Below the pieces are notes generated by a model. It ran no database searches. It had not been told where the DNA came from and saw only the letters and a list, made by a program, of their open reading frames with translations. The position numbers and the translations under genes were made by a program. This document shows, one piece after another, positions 41,447-52,090 of a DNA stretch of 64,000 nucleotides. How positions within the stretch are numbered: the first letter of the stretch is position 1; every line of letters starts with the position of its first letter. The DNA comes from Climacteris rufus (taxonomy: Eukaryota; Chordata; Aves; Passeriformes; Climacteridae): positions 595,435 to 659,434 of the forward strand of contig VZRZ01000225.1 of NCBI GenBank assembly GCA_013398175.1, written 5' to 3'.

Positions 41447-41452
41447 GGCAGG
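41447..41452 (+). repeat. Right 6-bp target-site duplication (GGCAGG)
   Basis: Exact copy of 40884-40889. Its presence fixes the right boundary of the insertion at 41446 and shows that the internal deletion happened without loss of the outer ends. Confidence 0.8.
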
Positions 41453-42011
41453 TTTCATAACATCAAGTCCTGAAAAGGTTAATTGGTATTTAAGAATTGC
41501 AGTCCAGAGCATTCAGAAGTCCTATTAGTTATCTAATAATTTGGAAGCAAGAGGATTTCTATCTAGTACCAATGGATTTGAATAGCATATGCATTATATC
41601 TCTCAACCAAGACTATTCTACATAATGGACATAATATCTGAGTAGTTTACATGGTATTAAATATATCTGCTGATAGTCACATTAACAAATTAATTGGAAA
41701 AAAAGAAAGAATAAAGAAAAAAATGAAATCATAGTACATGATCATTAGGAAAGACCATCAGACATCAAACAGAATCCACAATGCTTTGCCATTTTGCTTC
41801 CTTTCCAAAGAAATTTGAATTAAAAATTATTTTAACAGGACTCAGAGATGCAAATAATGCCAATGAAGAATATAAGGTATCTGCAATTGCATGAGAGAGT
41901 GGGAAACCATAATAGCATCATAACTCCCCCAGACATAATATATGCAATATCCTAAAGCAGCAACATGCTCTGCTGGACTGTCAGGAGACAGTCCCCATGT
42001 GCACCATCCTT
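41453..42011. other. Spacer between two LTR elements, no gene seen
   Basis: AT-rich DNA with no recognised element. A small inverted repeat (CTGTC...GACAG) lies near 41979-41992, close to the next LTR but not obviously part of it. Confidence 0.5.
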
Positions 42012-42398
42012 TGTTGCCTGAAAAGGCCGGCCCAAAAACTGAGACTAGTCAGGAGTAAGGGAATAAAGGTGGGTATTTATTCGAAAGGCCTTCAAAGGTA
42101 CATTTAGGGCAGACAAAGCCCCTCAGGGGCATCAGCCAAAATGGGCGATGAGTAACGAGTTCTCCACACTTTTATAGGTTTGGTCCATTTGCATATCAGC
42201 ATAAATTCACCAATTAAAACTTGGCAATTTCCCCCTAGCTCCCCTAGCTCGCTCCTCCCACTTTAGAAGCATGGGTCTGGGCAGTCTAAGTGTCCTTGAA
42301 GAGCAAGCCCAGAGAGGCACTGTTATGTCTATAGAGAAAGCATACATGCCAGGCAATACAAAATTTGAAAAATATAAAGGTTAAAACCTAAGGCAACA
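42012..42398 (-). mobile_element. Solo LTR with TGTTGCCT/AGGCAACA termini
   Basis: 387 bp bounded by a perfect 8-bp terminal inverted repeat, TGTTGCCT on the left and AGGCAACA on the right. On the minus strand it has a TATA-type element (CCTATAAAAGT, about 42169-42179) and then AATAAA (42076-42081), the order expected for an LTR. No exact target-site duplication is visible beside these ends (left CATCCTT, right CCCTGAC), so the copy may be older, rearranged or slightly mis-bounded. No internal retroviral sequence adjoins it. Confidence 0.65.
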
Positions 42399-44206
42399 CC
42401 CTGACATAGTGGCTTGCTGGGTCCAGTACCTAGTTACTCTTGTGCTGGTTCTGCTTGGGCTCCTCCAGCTAAACAATCTTCACCATTCCCAGATTAGCAC
42501 CCAGGTTGGGACAAAACATCACACTCAACGTTTCATGACACTTCTCATGCTCACTTCTCATGCACTGTTGGCTTTTCTGCCTGTCCATGCATCACAAGAA
42601 GCAGCAGATTGGTAAAGGAATATAAAATATTAATTCTGAAGTGCCATGATGTCCTGCAGCTTTCACATCTTCACAGTAGTCCATCACAGCCAGAGGGCAG
42701 AGGTGAGCAAGGTGCTGACAAAAGCTACCCTTGGGGGAGGCCAGCTCCCTTCTTCAACTCTTTTTGTAGTCAATGGAGAGTGCAGGGTCTGACTTAGGTA
42801 CACTATGTTGCCACTAGATGAACTTTTTCCCTTAGTGTAAAGCCTTCCTCAGCTAAAACAGGCCCCGGTGAACATTGTCCCCAGCCTCGTGCCCAGAATG
42901 GGCTCCACAAGGCCTCAGGTGGAGTTCCCACATGCGGCTCCTCACTGGCCTGGGACAAAGAGATGCGCACAATCTGGCTACCTTAGGTATAAAAAGGGCA
43001 CAGTGTCCTAGCACAAGAAAACAGCTTCTCCCCTGCAGCACTACCACCTTTATCACCCTGACTGCAAGGAGATGCCATGGTTCAATCGTAAAAAACTCCT
43101 AATAAGGAACAGCATTGAGTCACCACCCACAACCATCACTCCTCAGCTTAGCTCATTCTCAAGTAAAGAAGTGATTTTCTTTCATCAATAAAGAATTAAT
43201 CAAGGTATATGCTGTGCTGAAATTGCATGTTCTTTGCTTGAATTTTCTTTCTGGAACAGGAAGGCATGGAACATCCCCTTCTCAAGGTCTCTAGCAAGTC
43301 ATTTCAATGGGAGTAAGAAACGCTGAGTGAGCTTATCCGGTACATCTGGTATGCCTGCAATCCATGCTGGCAGTTTTGCTCAAAAATGTGCTGAAGAACT
43401 TTCCCCCTGTTGGAATGTAAATTTTCATTTTAATAAAAGCATAACGAGTTTTGAAGGGGTAGCAGAAAGCGATTTACAGAATGCCAACTTTGCATTACAT
43501 CTATGAGGCCTTCAGGATTGCCACTGTATTGCAGGATGGACAGAATGGCTGTATCTGCCTTACTTTGTTATTCCAAAATCCTAGGGAGCAAGGCTCCCAT
43601 TTAAATGTTACTTCCCAAAGTAATTTAGAATTTTTCCAGGGAAATAAGGACTTGGATGACCAGTTGTAATATTTGAAGAGGTCACCTGCGTTACCGAACC
43701 TAGGCCAGGCCCTGGCTTTCCACAGAGATTGTGCTGTTAATGGGCTGAATTTTATCCTAAAAGTTGCTATAGTTATTGGAGTTAGGAGGCTGTTTCCATG
43801 CCTCTGGAAGGCTGTTAGAGGACCTCTCTGATCCAATAATGCGAACCTGCTCTTCCTTTCCAGTCTAAATGTGATATGGTTACTTGGGGTTTTTTCTTCT
43901 TTTCCTTAAATATGAAAAAACATATCTTCTCTGTTGCTGATACTAGGCTAACCAATATATTCTTAGAAAGAATTTGTATCCTACCATAGCTTTATTTTTT
44001 AGACTAAGCAGCACTTTATGCCATCTGTCATATGACAATGCTTTATGGTACCTCTGCACTTGGTGCAGTTCAATTAATCTTTCACAGAGAAATGTGGCAG
44101 CAGTTGTGTTGCAGGTGTGCATTCACCCACACCTTCTACAAAGAATCTTTCACTTTCTGCTGGAAATACCTTGTCAGATGTATGCTATGAGCACATACAC
44201 CTTCTT
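42399..44206. other. Spacer between LTR elements, no gene seen
   Basis: No recognised gene. A well-formed TATA-like string, GGTATAAAAAGGGC, begins at 42987 on the + strand in locally GC-richer DNA (about 42700-43130). This could be a decayed LTR or a non-coding promoter, but I cannot define boundaries. Open frames here are below 115 codons and have no recognised similarity. Confidence 0.5.
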
Positions 44207-44211
44207 CATGG
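44207..44211 (+). repeat. Left 5-bp target-site duplication (CATGG)
   Basis: CATGG directly precedes the TGTCACG end of the solo LTR and is repeated at 44807-44811 after its other end. Confidence 0.85.
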
Positions 44212-44806
44212 TGTCACGATCCGCTAACACCAGCGGGGGTCGTGATGGTTCGTTTAACGATCTCAAAATGCAAAAGGCACAAAGGGGATATCAACTTTAA
44301 TCAAATAGTGCACATTTATTGAGTGCCAACAACACAATTATGCGACAGAGGGGGGAGAGAAAGAGAAACAAAGAAACAAAGTAGAGGAAGAGAGAGAGAG
44401 GGGAGAGGGGAATAGCTACCAACGGATGAGACGAAGCCCTCGTGGTCCTGCCAATAGGCTCGCCATCGTCCGTGGGGAGATCTCCGTAGGGTTCATTCAG
44501 AAAGGTCTTTTATAGACTTTTCGTGAGCGGGGGGCAACTGGCCAAGAGGTGAGGAAATCTGCCACTATTGTTGGTGAGGCCTGCTGACTGTGTTCAGGAG
44601 GGAGTGTTCAGGACTGATCATTCTTCTCGCTTCAGTGCAGTCCCCTTGCTCAGGCAGAACCTGTTCCAGCGGGCGCACCTTTGTAGGCAACAAACGTCCC
44701 ACCTTAGCCAGGCCAGGACTCCTTTAGTGCAAAAGTCCTCTTTTAGGGTTTCAGTTTCTGTCGATGATCGTGAGGCAGATAAGGAATTTTCAGGCCGACT
44801 CTAACA
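44212..44806 (-). mobile_element. Solo LTR, 595 bp, 5-bp target duplication
   Basis: The element starts TGTCACGATCC and ends CTCTAACA on the + strand, so the minus-strand LTR begins TGTTAGAG and ends GTGACA. It is flanked by CATGG on both sides. Minus-strand signals are a TATA element (CTATAAAAG, 44507-44515) and a later AATAAA (44315-44320), with a long pyrimidine-rich tract between them (purine-rich on +, about 44341-44412). The TG...CA ends and 5-bp duplication fit an avian ERV, more like the ERVL/class III group than class II, but no internal region remains to confirm this. The U5 end carries a hairpin with arms TCACGATCC and GGGTCGTGA. Confidence 0.85.
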
Positions 44807-44811
44807 CATGG
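44807..44811 (+). repeat. Right 5-bp target-site duplication (CATGG)
   Basis: Exact repeat of 44207-44211, fixing the right end of the solo LTR at 44806. Confidence 0.85.
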
Positions 44812-47800
44812 CTTCATCCAATGGGCGATTCACAGTTACTTTTGATCATCTCTGACTCCTAGAGTTCTCTCCACCTGAGTCACCTCTTGTCTCCCTGAGA
44901 GAAATTCCTCGTTAACCCTGAAGTGCACGCCCCGACATTCTGTTCTAATCAAACATCTCTTCCCACTTATCTACCTGTCAGTCAGAAAGCATTTAATATA
45001 TGATAGTCTTCTTACATGTTAGCTATGCCCCTTCATCTTCAGATTTCAAGAGCCTGCTGACTTCACATGCTGAAGTACTTAATGAAAATATTACCAGCAC
45101 TGATCCTAAAATTGACCCTTGAGGAAACTCACGGTAGCTTGTTTCTTGACTCTCTTTTGTTTCTCTTCCTCTGCCCTTTCCCATTGGTCAGTTCTTCCCC
45201 ACCTTTCATGTCCTCTGTTAACCTCCATCTTCTTTTGCTCCATTAATATTTTCCCATTTAGGAGTGTATCAACTGCTTTGCTAACGTACAAATGAGATTT
45301 ACCACTTTTTCTATTTTGGAAAATCCATTATCTCACTTTAGGAAAGCTATCAGATTATTCTGGCACCATGTTCCCTTGGTAAACCCAGGCATTTTTCATC
45401 TTGTTTCATGCTTAACTAGAAAGAATAATTTAATCATTCTTTCTCCTTTGGTTATTTTACTGTGTGTAGAAATATAGAAAAAAATTGAGGTAGATGACAT
45501 GCACTTCCATCTGGGACATGTTTATATGCATATATATAGAAAACATGAATATACACGTGTATGTGCATATGAGTGTTATGTGTCATATACACAGAGAGAC
45601 AACACATATACACACATGTAAATATGTGTACACAACAGCTTCCAAGCTGCACTGAGCTTTTTAAGGAAATACTAGCATTTGCACTTGTCCATATAATAAA
45701 GATTAATTAATACCCATTCATTTTAAGACTTGGAGATATTTTCCTCCTTCTCCACTTCTTCTGGAGCCAACTAACAGTCAACAAGACAAACCCAGAGTGC
45801 AGGATGGTTTTACCCAGCATTCAGACTGTTCCCTGCTGACAGATATCATTACAAGGTTCAAGTGCAATCTAATTGTTGGATAATTGAATGATGAAGTTTG
45901 TCCATTAGTGTAAACACTGTTTTAACAGTCACAGTGAACAGAGAATGCCCATTTACCACCTATTTTAAATATGAGGGCCTGCTTCTTAATGAAAGAAAGG
46001 TCATCACATGACAAGTGTTTAATTAACAAGTACCTGTCTTGTTAGTCCTTCTTGTCTGACACGGTAGCACACTTGTAATACACAAATTTATTGTGAGAGA
46101 AGGGGGAGGAAGAGAGGCACAGCTGCAAGGTGGCTGTCCAGATGGATGATCCTCTTCCCCACATATGTGTAAAGGATATGCACCGCAGCAGTGTGACAGC
46201 CCTCACTAAGGGCTTCGAGCAGCTGGAATCACCTGCCACTCAGCACACAACCGACTTGACATCTGAAATGGCACATTTCAAGAAAGAGAGAAGAATGAAA
46301 AGCCACGTTTTTCAAAACCGTAATAAGCAGGCATAATATTCCCAGATGCCCTTGAGTTGTGCATAGTTTATGATGTCACTCAGACCAGAGTCCACCAGCT
46401 CATAAGGATTGAGCTCTTAGTCCCATGACTGTAAATTCAAAATTTTAAACAGTCTTACAAAAAACTTTCTTTCCAGATTAAAAGCAAGAAATGCATAGCT
46501 TTGAATGCTGCAAGGGGGTAGTTTTGCTCACCACTGTGTATAACTAATTCCAACCAACAGCAAAATAGTGCTAGTGCATTAGAAGATGGCCAAGAGGGAA
46601 ATACAGTACCAATTCGTTTGCTTGAAAACTGAACTGTTGATGAAAGGCAAAAAGATGAAGATGCATTGATTCTGATACCTTCTCCCTACCTACCTGCACA
46701 CCCCTACTCACACACTTTGGTCTGAATCAGTAAGAAGCTGCTGTCACTGGTCTAATACCTTCGCATGGAACATGGAAGATGTGCATTGTGGATTAAATGC
46801 ACCCCTCTGTAAATAACCCAACACAATACAAGTGCTGCAAAAAGTCCCTCAGAATAAGGCTCACTTAGGTCTTAAAAAGGACTTAGTCCCATGTCCCAGC
46901 TTCAGGCTTAAAGACCAACATCAGCCTGCTAAAACAAAGCTGGTAAATAAGACTGCACCCAGTCTGGATCTTGCACATGTTCAATATTTTTTTGTAAAAT
47001 TCAACATTTTAATGAGTTGGCACAGGGACAGGCATAGATATTTTCCAACCAGAGAGGGCCATCCTTGTCACCAAGCAGAGACTCCTGGATGGGGCAGGCA
47101 GGTTGCTGACTTCTCTTATAGCTGATCCCTCCTTCCACCGATGCCTTGTGTAAGTTCTTCTTCATTTTGCCAAACCAAGGAATGATGAACCCATGCTGGT
47201 TTGGATGATAAGAACTCTGTCATCAATGACAGTTCCCAGCTGAAGTGGGCACTATCCATATCATGTAATACTTGTTAGGAGTTAACAAAACTCACAACTT
47301 ACAGATTAAGCTCCACCCCTAGTAATGTGACCAGTCTTGCCCAAATCCATTCCTTTCTATCCCAGAAGTATAATTCTACCTCTTCTACCTGTTTCAAGAG
47401 CTTATTCTTCCACAATATTTGAGTGCTTTTAAAATAAAATCAGTTGGAAAAGTAAGGTTTCTGCTGATCTTCATGGGGTCACTCAGAATTCTTTCCTTTG
47501 AGATCTGGGCTCAGAAGGTGGATAAGGTCTGAGAGGGATTTTCTTAAATTTAGTCTATTAATTTCTTGCTTTTTTTCTATTCTCAAGTGATATTCTTCAC
47601 ATCTCCGCAATCTAATCACCTGCATTTTTTATTTGACCTTGTGTTTTAAAGCAGACCCACCAAATACATGTATATGTAAACGATGGCAAACTGAAACTCA
47701 GAAGCAAAAGCCACCTTCACGGAGTTTAATGGAAAAAATAACCAAACAAACTCTTTAATTACATGAAATGGGACTGGGATTTAAGTATGCAGGTGATAAA

Positions 47801-50684
47801 AATTATATTGTATTATTCCAAACGCTGTTTTTTAACCCTCTTTTTGTAGGAGGCTGAAAAAATACTAGTCATGCTGTTGATGTAGGAGCAAAAAAACAAT
47901 GCCAGGAAACACAAACATCAATTCTGGTAACTATCAGCAAAAGCAAAATTATACTTGTACAGAAATCTGGGAAGCATGTCTATTTAAGGGACAGACAACT
48001 GGGGCATTTCTGCACATTTCCCATACAGGAACTAATGAATAACCTAGTTACCCAATCAGCTCCAGGCTTTATGTGGACTAACAAAAATGCTAACAAACAC
48101 ATTAGGGCAAAGTCTAAAAAAGAAAGCAGGGGAGTATCAGCCTGACGGAAAATAGTTTATGACTATTAAAGCAAATACAAATATTTCTACATCATTAATT
48201 TCCTATAATTAAAGGCGCCTGAGAAAACAACCCAGGTTAGGAAGCAAAACTCCATGTGGGGAAGACAGGGATCATGGGAGAGTGGGTTAGGTACCCTGTT
48301 CGGAAAAGTCTGAGCCCTTTCAGGGCTTGTGTCCCTGCTTGTTCCCCACACTCTGCATGGGTTTCAGCCCCATAAGGAGAGACAGGTGAATAGGTGGTGT
48401 CTCCAACCCCTGACTGGCCTATCGAGCTGTTGTTGAGTTTAATTTTTATTCACATGCTGGGCTGTGCAACTCTGACTCATGATTCCTGCAGGATTCTGCT
48501 CAGGAAACTGAGAGGTTCCCACTTCCAAAGAGAAGGGACATAATGTGGAGCAGCTGCCTGTTCTTGCTTGCAAATGAAAACCACTTTACTTTGCGTGTGT
48601 AGTGCTCTTCACCTCAACTGGGAACAACACGGTAGAGCTCTCAGTGAGCAGAAGTAGCAAAATAATAAGAGGATTATTTTATGTTGTCTTGAAAACATTT
48701 TGAAAGTGTAATCACTGCCTCAAATTTAGAATTACAATTTTTCTGGACTGTTGAACTACCTAACATTAAACATATTGACCTACATTTCTCAAGGTCTGCG
48801 ATCATGATTATAACTGACTGAGTAGGTAGACCTTTGTCTCATTTCTTTAATCCATTCATTTCACTAAAACATTGCTTTCTCATCCTGACAATCTACTTAT
48901 GTATTTGATTTGCTTGAAGCTGAGGATAATCTGTTTAGATTAATACTAATCACAATCTTAAATGCTTCCTAGAAAGTTAGATGTATGCTATACACAAACG
49001 TAGACCTGCCATGCCTGGGGAGCACTTGGATTTGGGCCCATGTGGAGCCTCTAGCTCTTCTCTGTTCACCATACTAACCAACAACCCAAACTGGGTTTGG
49101 TTAAACTCAGATATAGCTTGGGATTCTGATGAAGTGGCAACTATTGTACCAAGTCTTGGCTAGAGGTGCCATTTTGCACCCACTATTTTAAAAAAATAAA
49201 CTGGAGAAAAATAAAAAAACTCAAATAATATAATTTTCTATTACTCCTTATTGTCTTCTGGAAGGACTTTGCTGGTGTGATTTTTATTAGCTGCTAACAA
49301 AAACAAGGCAAGCACATTTGACATGGGTTTGAATTGTTTGTTATTTAGAACATGCAGAAGATGACTTCTGTCAAGATACTACTGGAAAATCACTCTGAGA
49401 ACATACTGAAATGTTGTGTCTCCTTCCATTGATTTTATGGGAGCTTATGGTGCACTCTGGATTCTAATACTAAGGAAGGCAGCCAATATCAAATTAAGCT
49501 AGACAAGGTGCAAGATTTTCCGTAAACAGAAACTGGAATTAGGTGACAAAACTGAGTCCAACCAGAAACATACCCAAAAGAAAAGAAGAGCAAAAGTATT
49601 CTGTGTAGTATGATAATCCATGAAGGTCAAAACCAGTCCAGACATACACTGTTATTTGGCATTTGGGCTTTTTTATTGCCTTGTTCATGGTAGGAGTAGT
49701 AGAGAGTTGTCTATTAAGCACTAACTGACAACAAGACCCCATGTCAGCAGTGCCTAGAAAGGGCAATGAATAATTGTCCCATGGTGTCAAGAGGACAGCC
49801 AAAAGTACTCCAGAGCTTTCCTCCAAAATCTTATACTGACTTGTTTTCTGTGGTCTCATCCAAGTCTGCTAAACTCTCTGAGATCATTTTCCATCCATCC
49901 AGTCAGATGTGAATCAGGAGAGCGCAGGGGTTAAGGGCAGTATGAGGGAAATCATCCTTTGAACCGAAAACATGTCCCAGCAGGTCACAAACTCTCATTT
50001 ATCCTGGCAAAGGGCCTCAGCCAAGGACTGCACTGCCTGTCCCCCCACACAACAAAATGCCTCATCCTCCCTCAGTCCAGAAACTCACACAGCAGCTCAG
50101 GGAGAGATTTGGCATGGAAGGTCTATTAAAGCAAAGTCACCACAACTTGCTGACAGGGAGATCAACAGGGAAGCAAAATAAAATTACGCACACAGTCAAA
50201 GTGAAACTGTAGTAGTTTATAAGCAGAGTAGTGATCAGAGCTGCTGTCTGTTCATTTTTGTGGTGAAAAGGTTATAATTTAAGCACACTTGACAGGTACA
50301 CACAACCAAATGAAAAGCTTATACTCAGTAAATATTTATTTTTTAGTCACATAACAAAGTCCTACCTCTATAGTACAAAAAGGTTGCCTTTACTGTAGGC
50401 ATTGCACTGCATAAACAAGAATGTGCCTGTTTAAACTGTGCTGGAAACACAACAGTGAAGAAAAGGATCTAAAAATGAAAAGAATCAACAGTTGCCAGCA
50501 GCAAAAGAGCACAATCACAGGGGGAAGAAAAAAAACGACATTTCTTCTTCCTTGGAGGATACTACAAGCTACTTGCAGTAATTAAGACCAACACTGAACT
50601 GCACAGTGTTGACAACGGGGTAAGATGTTGTTTTCCAGGCAGAGGTAGAATTAATTACGCTGTGCTAGATTGCCTTTATTGACT
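44812..50684. other. Intergenic DNA, no recognised gene
   Basis: AT-rich DNA. A degenerate TA/CA dinucleotide-rich stretch runs from about 45525 to 45632. Nothing else was recognised; open frames are under 110 codons and lack known domains. Confidence 0.55.
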
Positions 50685-50785
50685 CGTGCCATGTGCTCTA
50701 GGATGACCCTGTTTGAGCAGGGAGATTGAACGAGGTGACTGCAGTCCCTTCCAACCTGACCCCTTCTGTGGTTCTGGGACTTCAG
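50685..50785 (+). mobile_element. CR1 LINE 3'-end fragment
   Basis: The stretch carries the CR1 3' signature in sense orientation: 'ggatgaccctgtttgagcag', then 'ggtgact', 'tcccttccaacctgacc' and a terminal 'ttctgtggttctg' block related to the ATTCTATGATTCT tail of avian CR1. Only about 100 bp of the element remain. A CAAA simple repeat follows near 50816-50831. Confidence 0.85.
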
Positions 50786-50929
50786 CTTTTTACTCGCACC
50801 AGTCAAAAAGACAAAACAAACAAACAAACAAAGGAAATAAAATAATTGAAATTACTGACATATAGCCCTAAGCTATATGATCACTTTACAGGGTATCTGG
50901 ATATGCTGTGGAGGACAGCAAAATTAATA

Positions 50930-51310
50930 ACATGGAAAGGATGAGGCCGGAGGTCGTTTGGTCCAACCTCCCTGCTCAAGCAGGGCAATCCTTGAGCACA
51001 TGGCCCAGGATTGCATCCAGCCAGTTCCTGAATATCTCCACTGAGGGAAACTCCACAACCTCGCTGGGGCACTCTGTCCCAGTGCTCGGTCACTGCCCAT
51101 GAAGAAGTCCTTACTCATGTGCAGGTGGTACTTTCTGTGCATCAGTTTTTGCCCGTTTTCTCTTGTGCTGCCGCTTGGTACCACCGAGAAAGGCTGGAAA
51201 CATCCTCTTGGCACCCCCGCTCTAGGTATTTATACACACTAATGAGGACCCCTCTCGATCTCTTCTCGAGGCTGAACAGGCCCTGTGCAAATTACACCGA
51301 GCTCATCCCC
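50930..51310 (-). mobile_element. CR1 LINE fragment next to the LARS2 promoter
   Basis: Antisense CR1 sequence, about 380 bp: 'ggtccaacctccctgctcaa', 'cactgagggaaactccaca', 'gggcactctgtcccagtgctc' and 'ctcgaggctgaacaggccc' are all standard blocks in this order. The copy ends within about 60 bases of the CpG-rich LARS2 promoter. No coding capacity remains. Confidence 0.9.
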
Positions 51311-51370
51311 CGTTAATTAATTCTTGTATTATTTTTATTATTTACTGTTGATCTACGTTCGCACGTTACA

Positions 51371-51386
51371 TTCCGGTCAGCGGAAG
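51371..51386. promoter_or_regulatory. Inverted pair of ETS/GABP-type motifs
   Basis: TTCCGG (51371-51376) and CGGAAG (51381-51386) present two GGAA cores on opposite strands with a four-base gap. GABP (NRF-2) can bind paired GGAA sites and drives many nuclear genes for mitochondrial proteins. The assignment is by motif only. Confidence 0.55.
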
Positions 51387-51478
51387 CTCTTCCCGCTCCC
51401 CCCCTCCCTGCGCGGAACTCCCGCCCCGCCGGGCGGTGCCAAGGGGGGAGGCGGCGCCCCGCTCCGACACGGACACGC

Positions 51479-51490
51479 CAAGATGGCGGC
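51479..51490 (+). promoter_or_regulatory. YY1-type motif in exon 1
   Basis: CAAGATGGCGGC is a full match to the strong YY1 consensus. Its orientation and downstream-of-start placement are typical of housekeeping promoters. The embedded ATG begins the upstream ORF. Confidence 0.7.
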
Positions 51491-51515
51491 GCTTGCGGCC
51501 TGGCGGGGTAGCTGA
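51483..51515 (+). CDS. Upstream ORF in LARS2 5' UTR (10 residues)
   Basis: ATG at 51483 has a strong initiation context (A at -3, G at +4) and reads MAALAAWRGS before TGA at 51513-51515. If exon 1 is spliced from 51531 to 54352, this frame is the same as the LARS2 reading frame: only 11 sense codons separate the TGA from the LARS2 ATG. The ORF might limit LARS2 initiation or act by reinitiation. Its relevance depends on transcription starting upstream of 51483, which is not shown. Confidence 0.45.
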   Translation: MAALAAWRGS

Positions 51516-51555
51516 GGGAGGGCGCGCGCAGGTAACGGTCCCCCCGCCCGGCCCC

Positions 51556-51580
51556 NNNNNNNNNNNNNNNNNNNNNNNNN
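51556..51580. other. Assembly gap of 25 N
   Basis: Twenty-five unknown bases lie in the GC-rich LARS2 promoter, 25 bases past the inferred exon 1 donor. GC-rich CpG islands are a common cause of such gaps; true missing length is unknown. Open frames that cross it are meaningless. Confidence 0.98.
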
Positions 51581-51865
51581 CGGCTTCCCCTCGCCCGCTG
51601 CTCTGGGCTCTCTTCCCGCGCCCAGCCCTGTGCCCCCCGGCCGCCCTGTGCTCCCCCAGTTCCTCCCTCCTCCATCCTGCCAACGGCACCGCGCTCCCGC
51701 TCGCTCTGTCCCGCCCAGGAAGCCGCCGGCTCCGCGTGCTTGCTTCTCCGGCGGCGGGGCACCGCCACGGGGCTGAGTGTAAGGCGCTGGGCCTCGTCAG
51801 GAAGTTTTCAGGACAATTCAGTCTCCCGCGTGCTTGCTGCATCTTTCCAAACGTTTTCTGTGTCA

Positions 51866-52090
51866 GTGGAGGTTTAGATTGGATGTTAGGAAAGGTTCTT
51901 CACCCAGAAGGTGGTTGGGCACTGCAATAGGCTCTCAGGGGAAGTGGTCACAGCATCAAGCCCGTCAGGAAGCGTTTGGACAATGCTCTTGGGCACATGG
52001 TGTGATTCTTGGTGTGTCCTGTACAGGGCCGGGAGTTGGACTCAGTGATCCTTGTGGATGCCTTTTAGTTCAGGACGTTCTATGATTTAT
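51866..52090 (+). mobile_element. CR1 LINE 3'-end fragment in LARS2 intron 1
   Basis: Sense CR1 3' region: 'ggaggtttagattggatgtt' then 'aggaaaggttcttcaccc', 'ggcactgcaataggctc', 'gttggactcagtgatcc' and the terminal 'gttctatgattta', a remnant of the ATTCTATGATTCTATG tail. It is 5'-truncated and degenerate at several places. Here it starts within about 80 bases of the end of the CpG island. Confidence 0.9.

Larger units (their letters stand above)
51440..51531 (+). other. LARS2: LARS2 exon 1, 5' UTR (5' end approximate)
   Basis: The exon is inferred from the CpG-island position, the YY1-type motif that usually sits at or just downstream of start sites, and a good donor (GCGCAG|GTAACG) after 51531. 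In the human gene the first exon is likewise non-coding, with the start codon in the second (recalled). The transcription start could be anywhere from about 51390 to 51475; 51440 is a placeholder. Exon 1 contains an 11-codon upstream ORF described separately. Confidence 0.55.
51360..51790 (+). promoter_or_regulatory. LARS2: LARS2 CpG-island promoter
   Basis: A sharply bounded GC/CpG-rich block begins at about 51360 and surrounds the inferred first exon. It holds an inverted pair of ETS/GABP-type motifs, TTCCGG at 51371 and CGGAAG at 51381, GC boxes near 51420 and 51541, and a YY1-type CAAGATGGCGGC at 51479-51490. There is no TATA box. ETS (NRF-2/GABP) and YY1 sites are typical of housekeeping and nuclear-encoded mitochondrial genes (established knowledge), which suits a mitochondrial tRNA synthetase. 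A 25-base N gap at 51556-51580 interrupts the island. Confidence 0.8.

Noticed and set aside
45525..45632. TA/CA-rich stretch as possible microsatellite or structured RNA
   Set aside because: Units are too degenerate for a simple repeat, and no stable long stem was seen.
50924..51316. Open frames over the 50930-51310 stretch
   Set aside because: They come from a diverged CR1 fragment far from the CR1 coding region.
51313..51930. Three open frames of 151-164 codons across the LARS2 promoter
   Set aside because: All cross the N gap, so their continuity is not real, and composition follows the CpG island.
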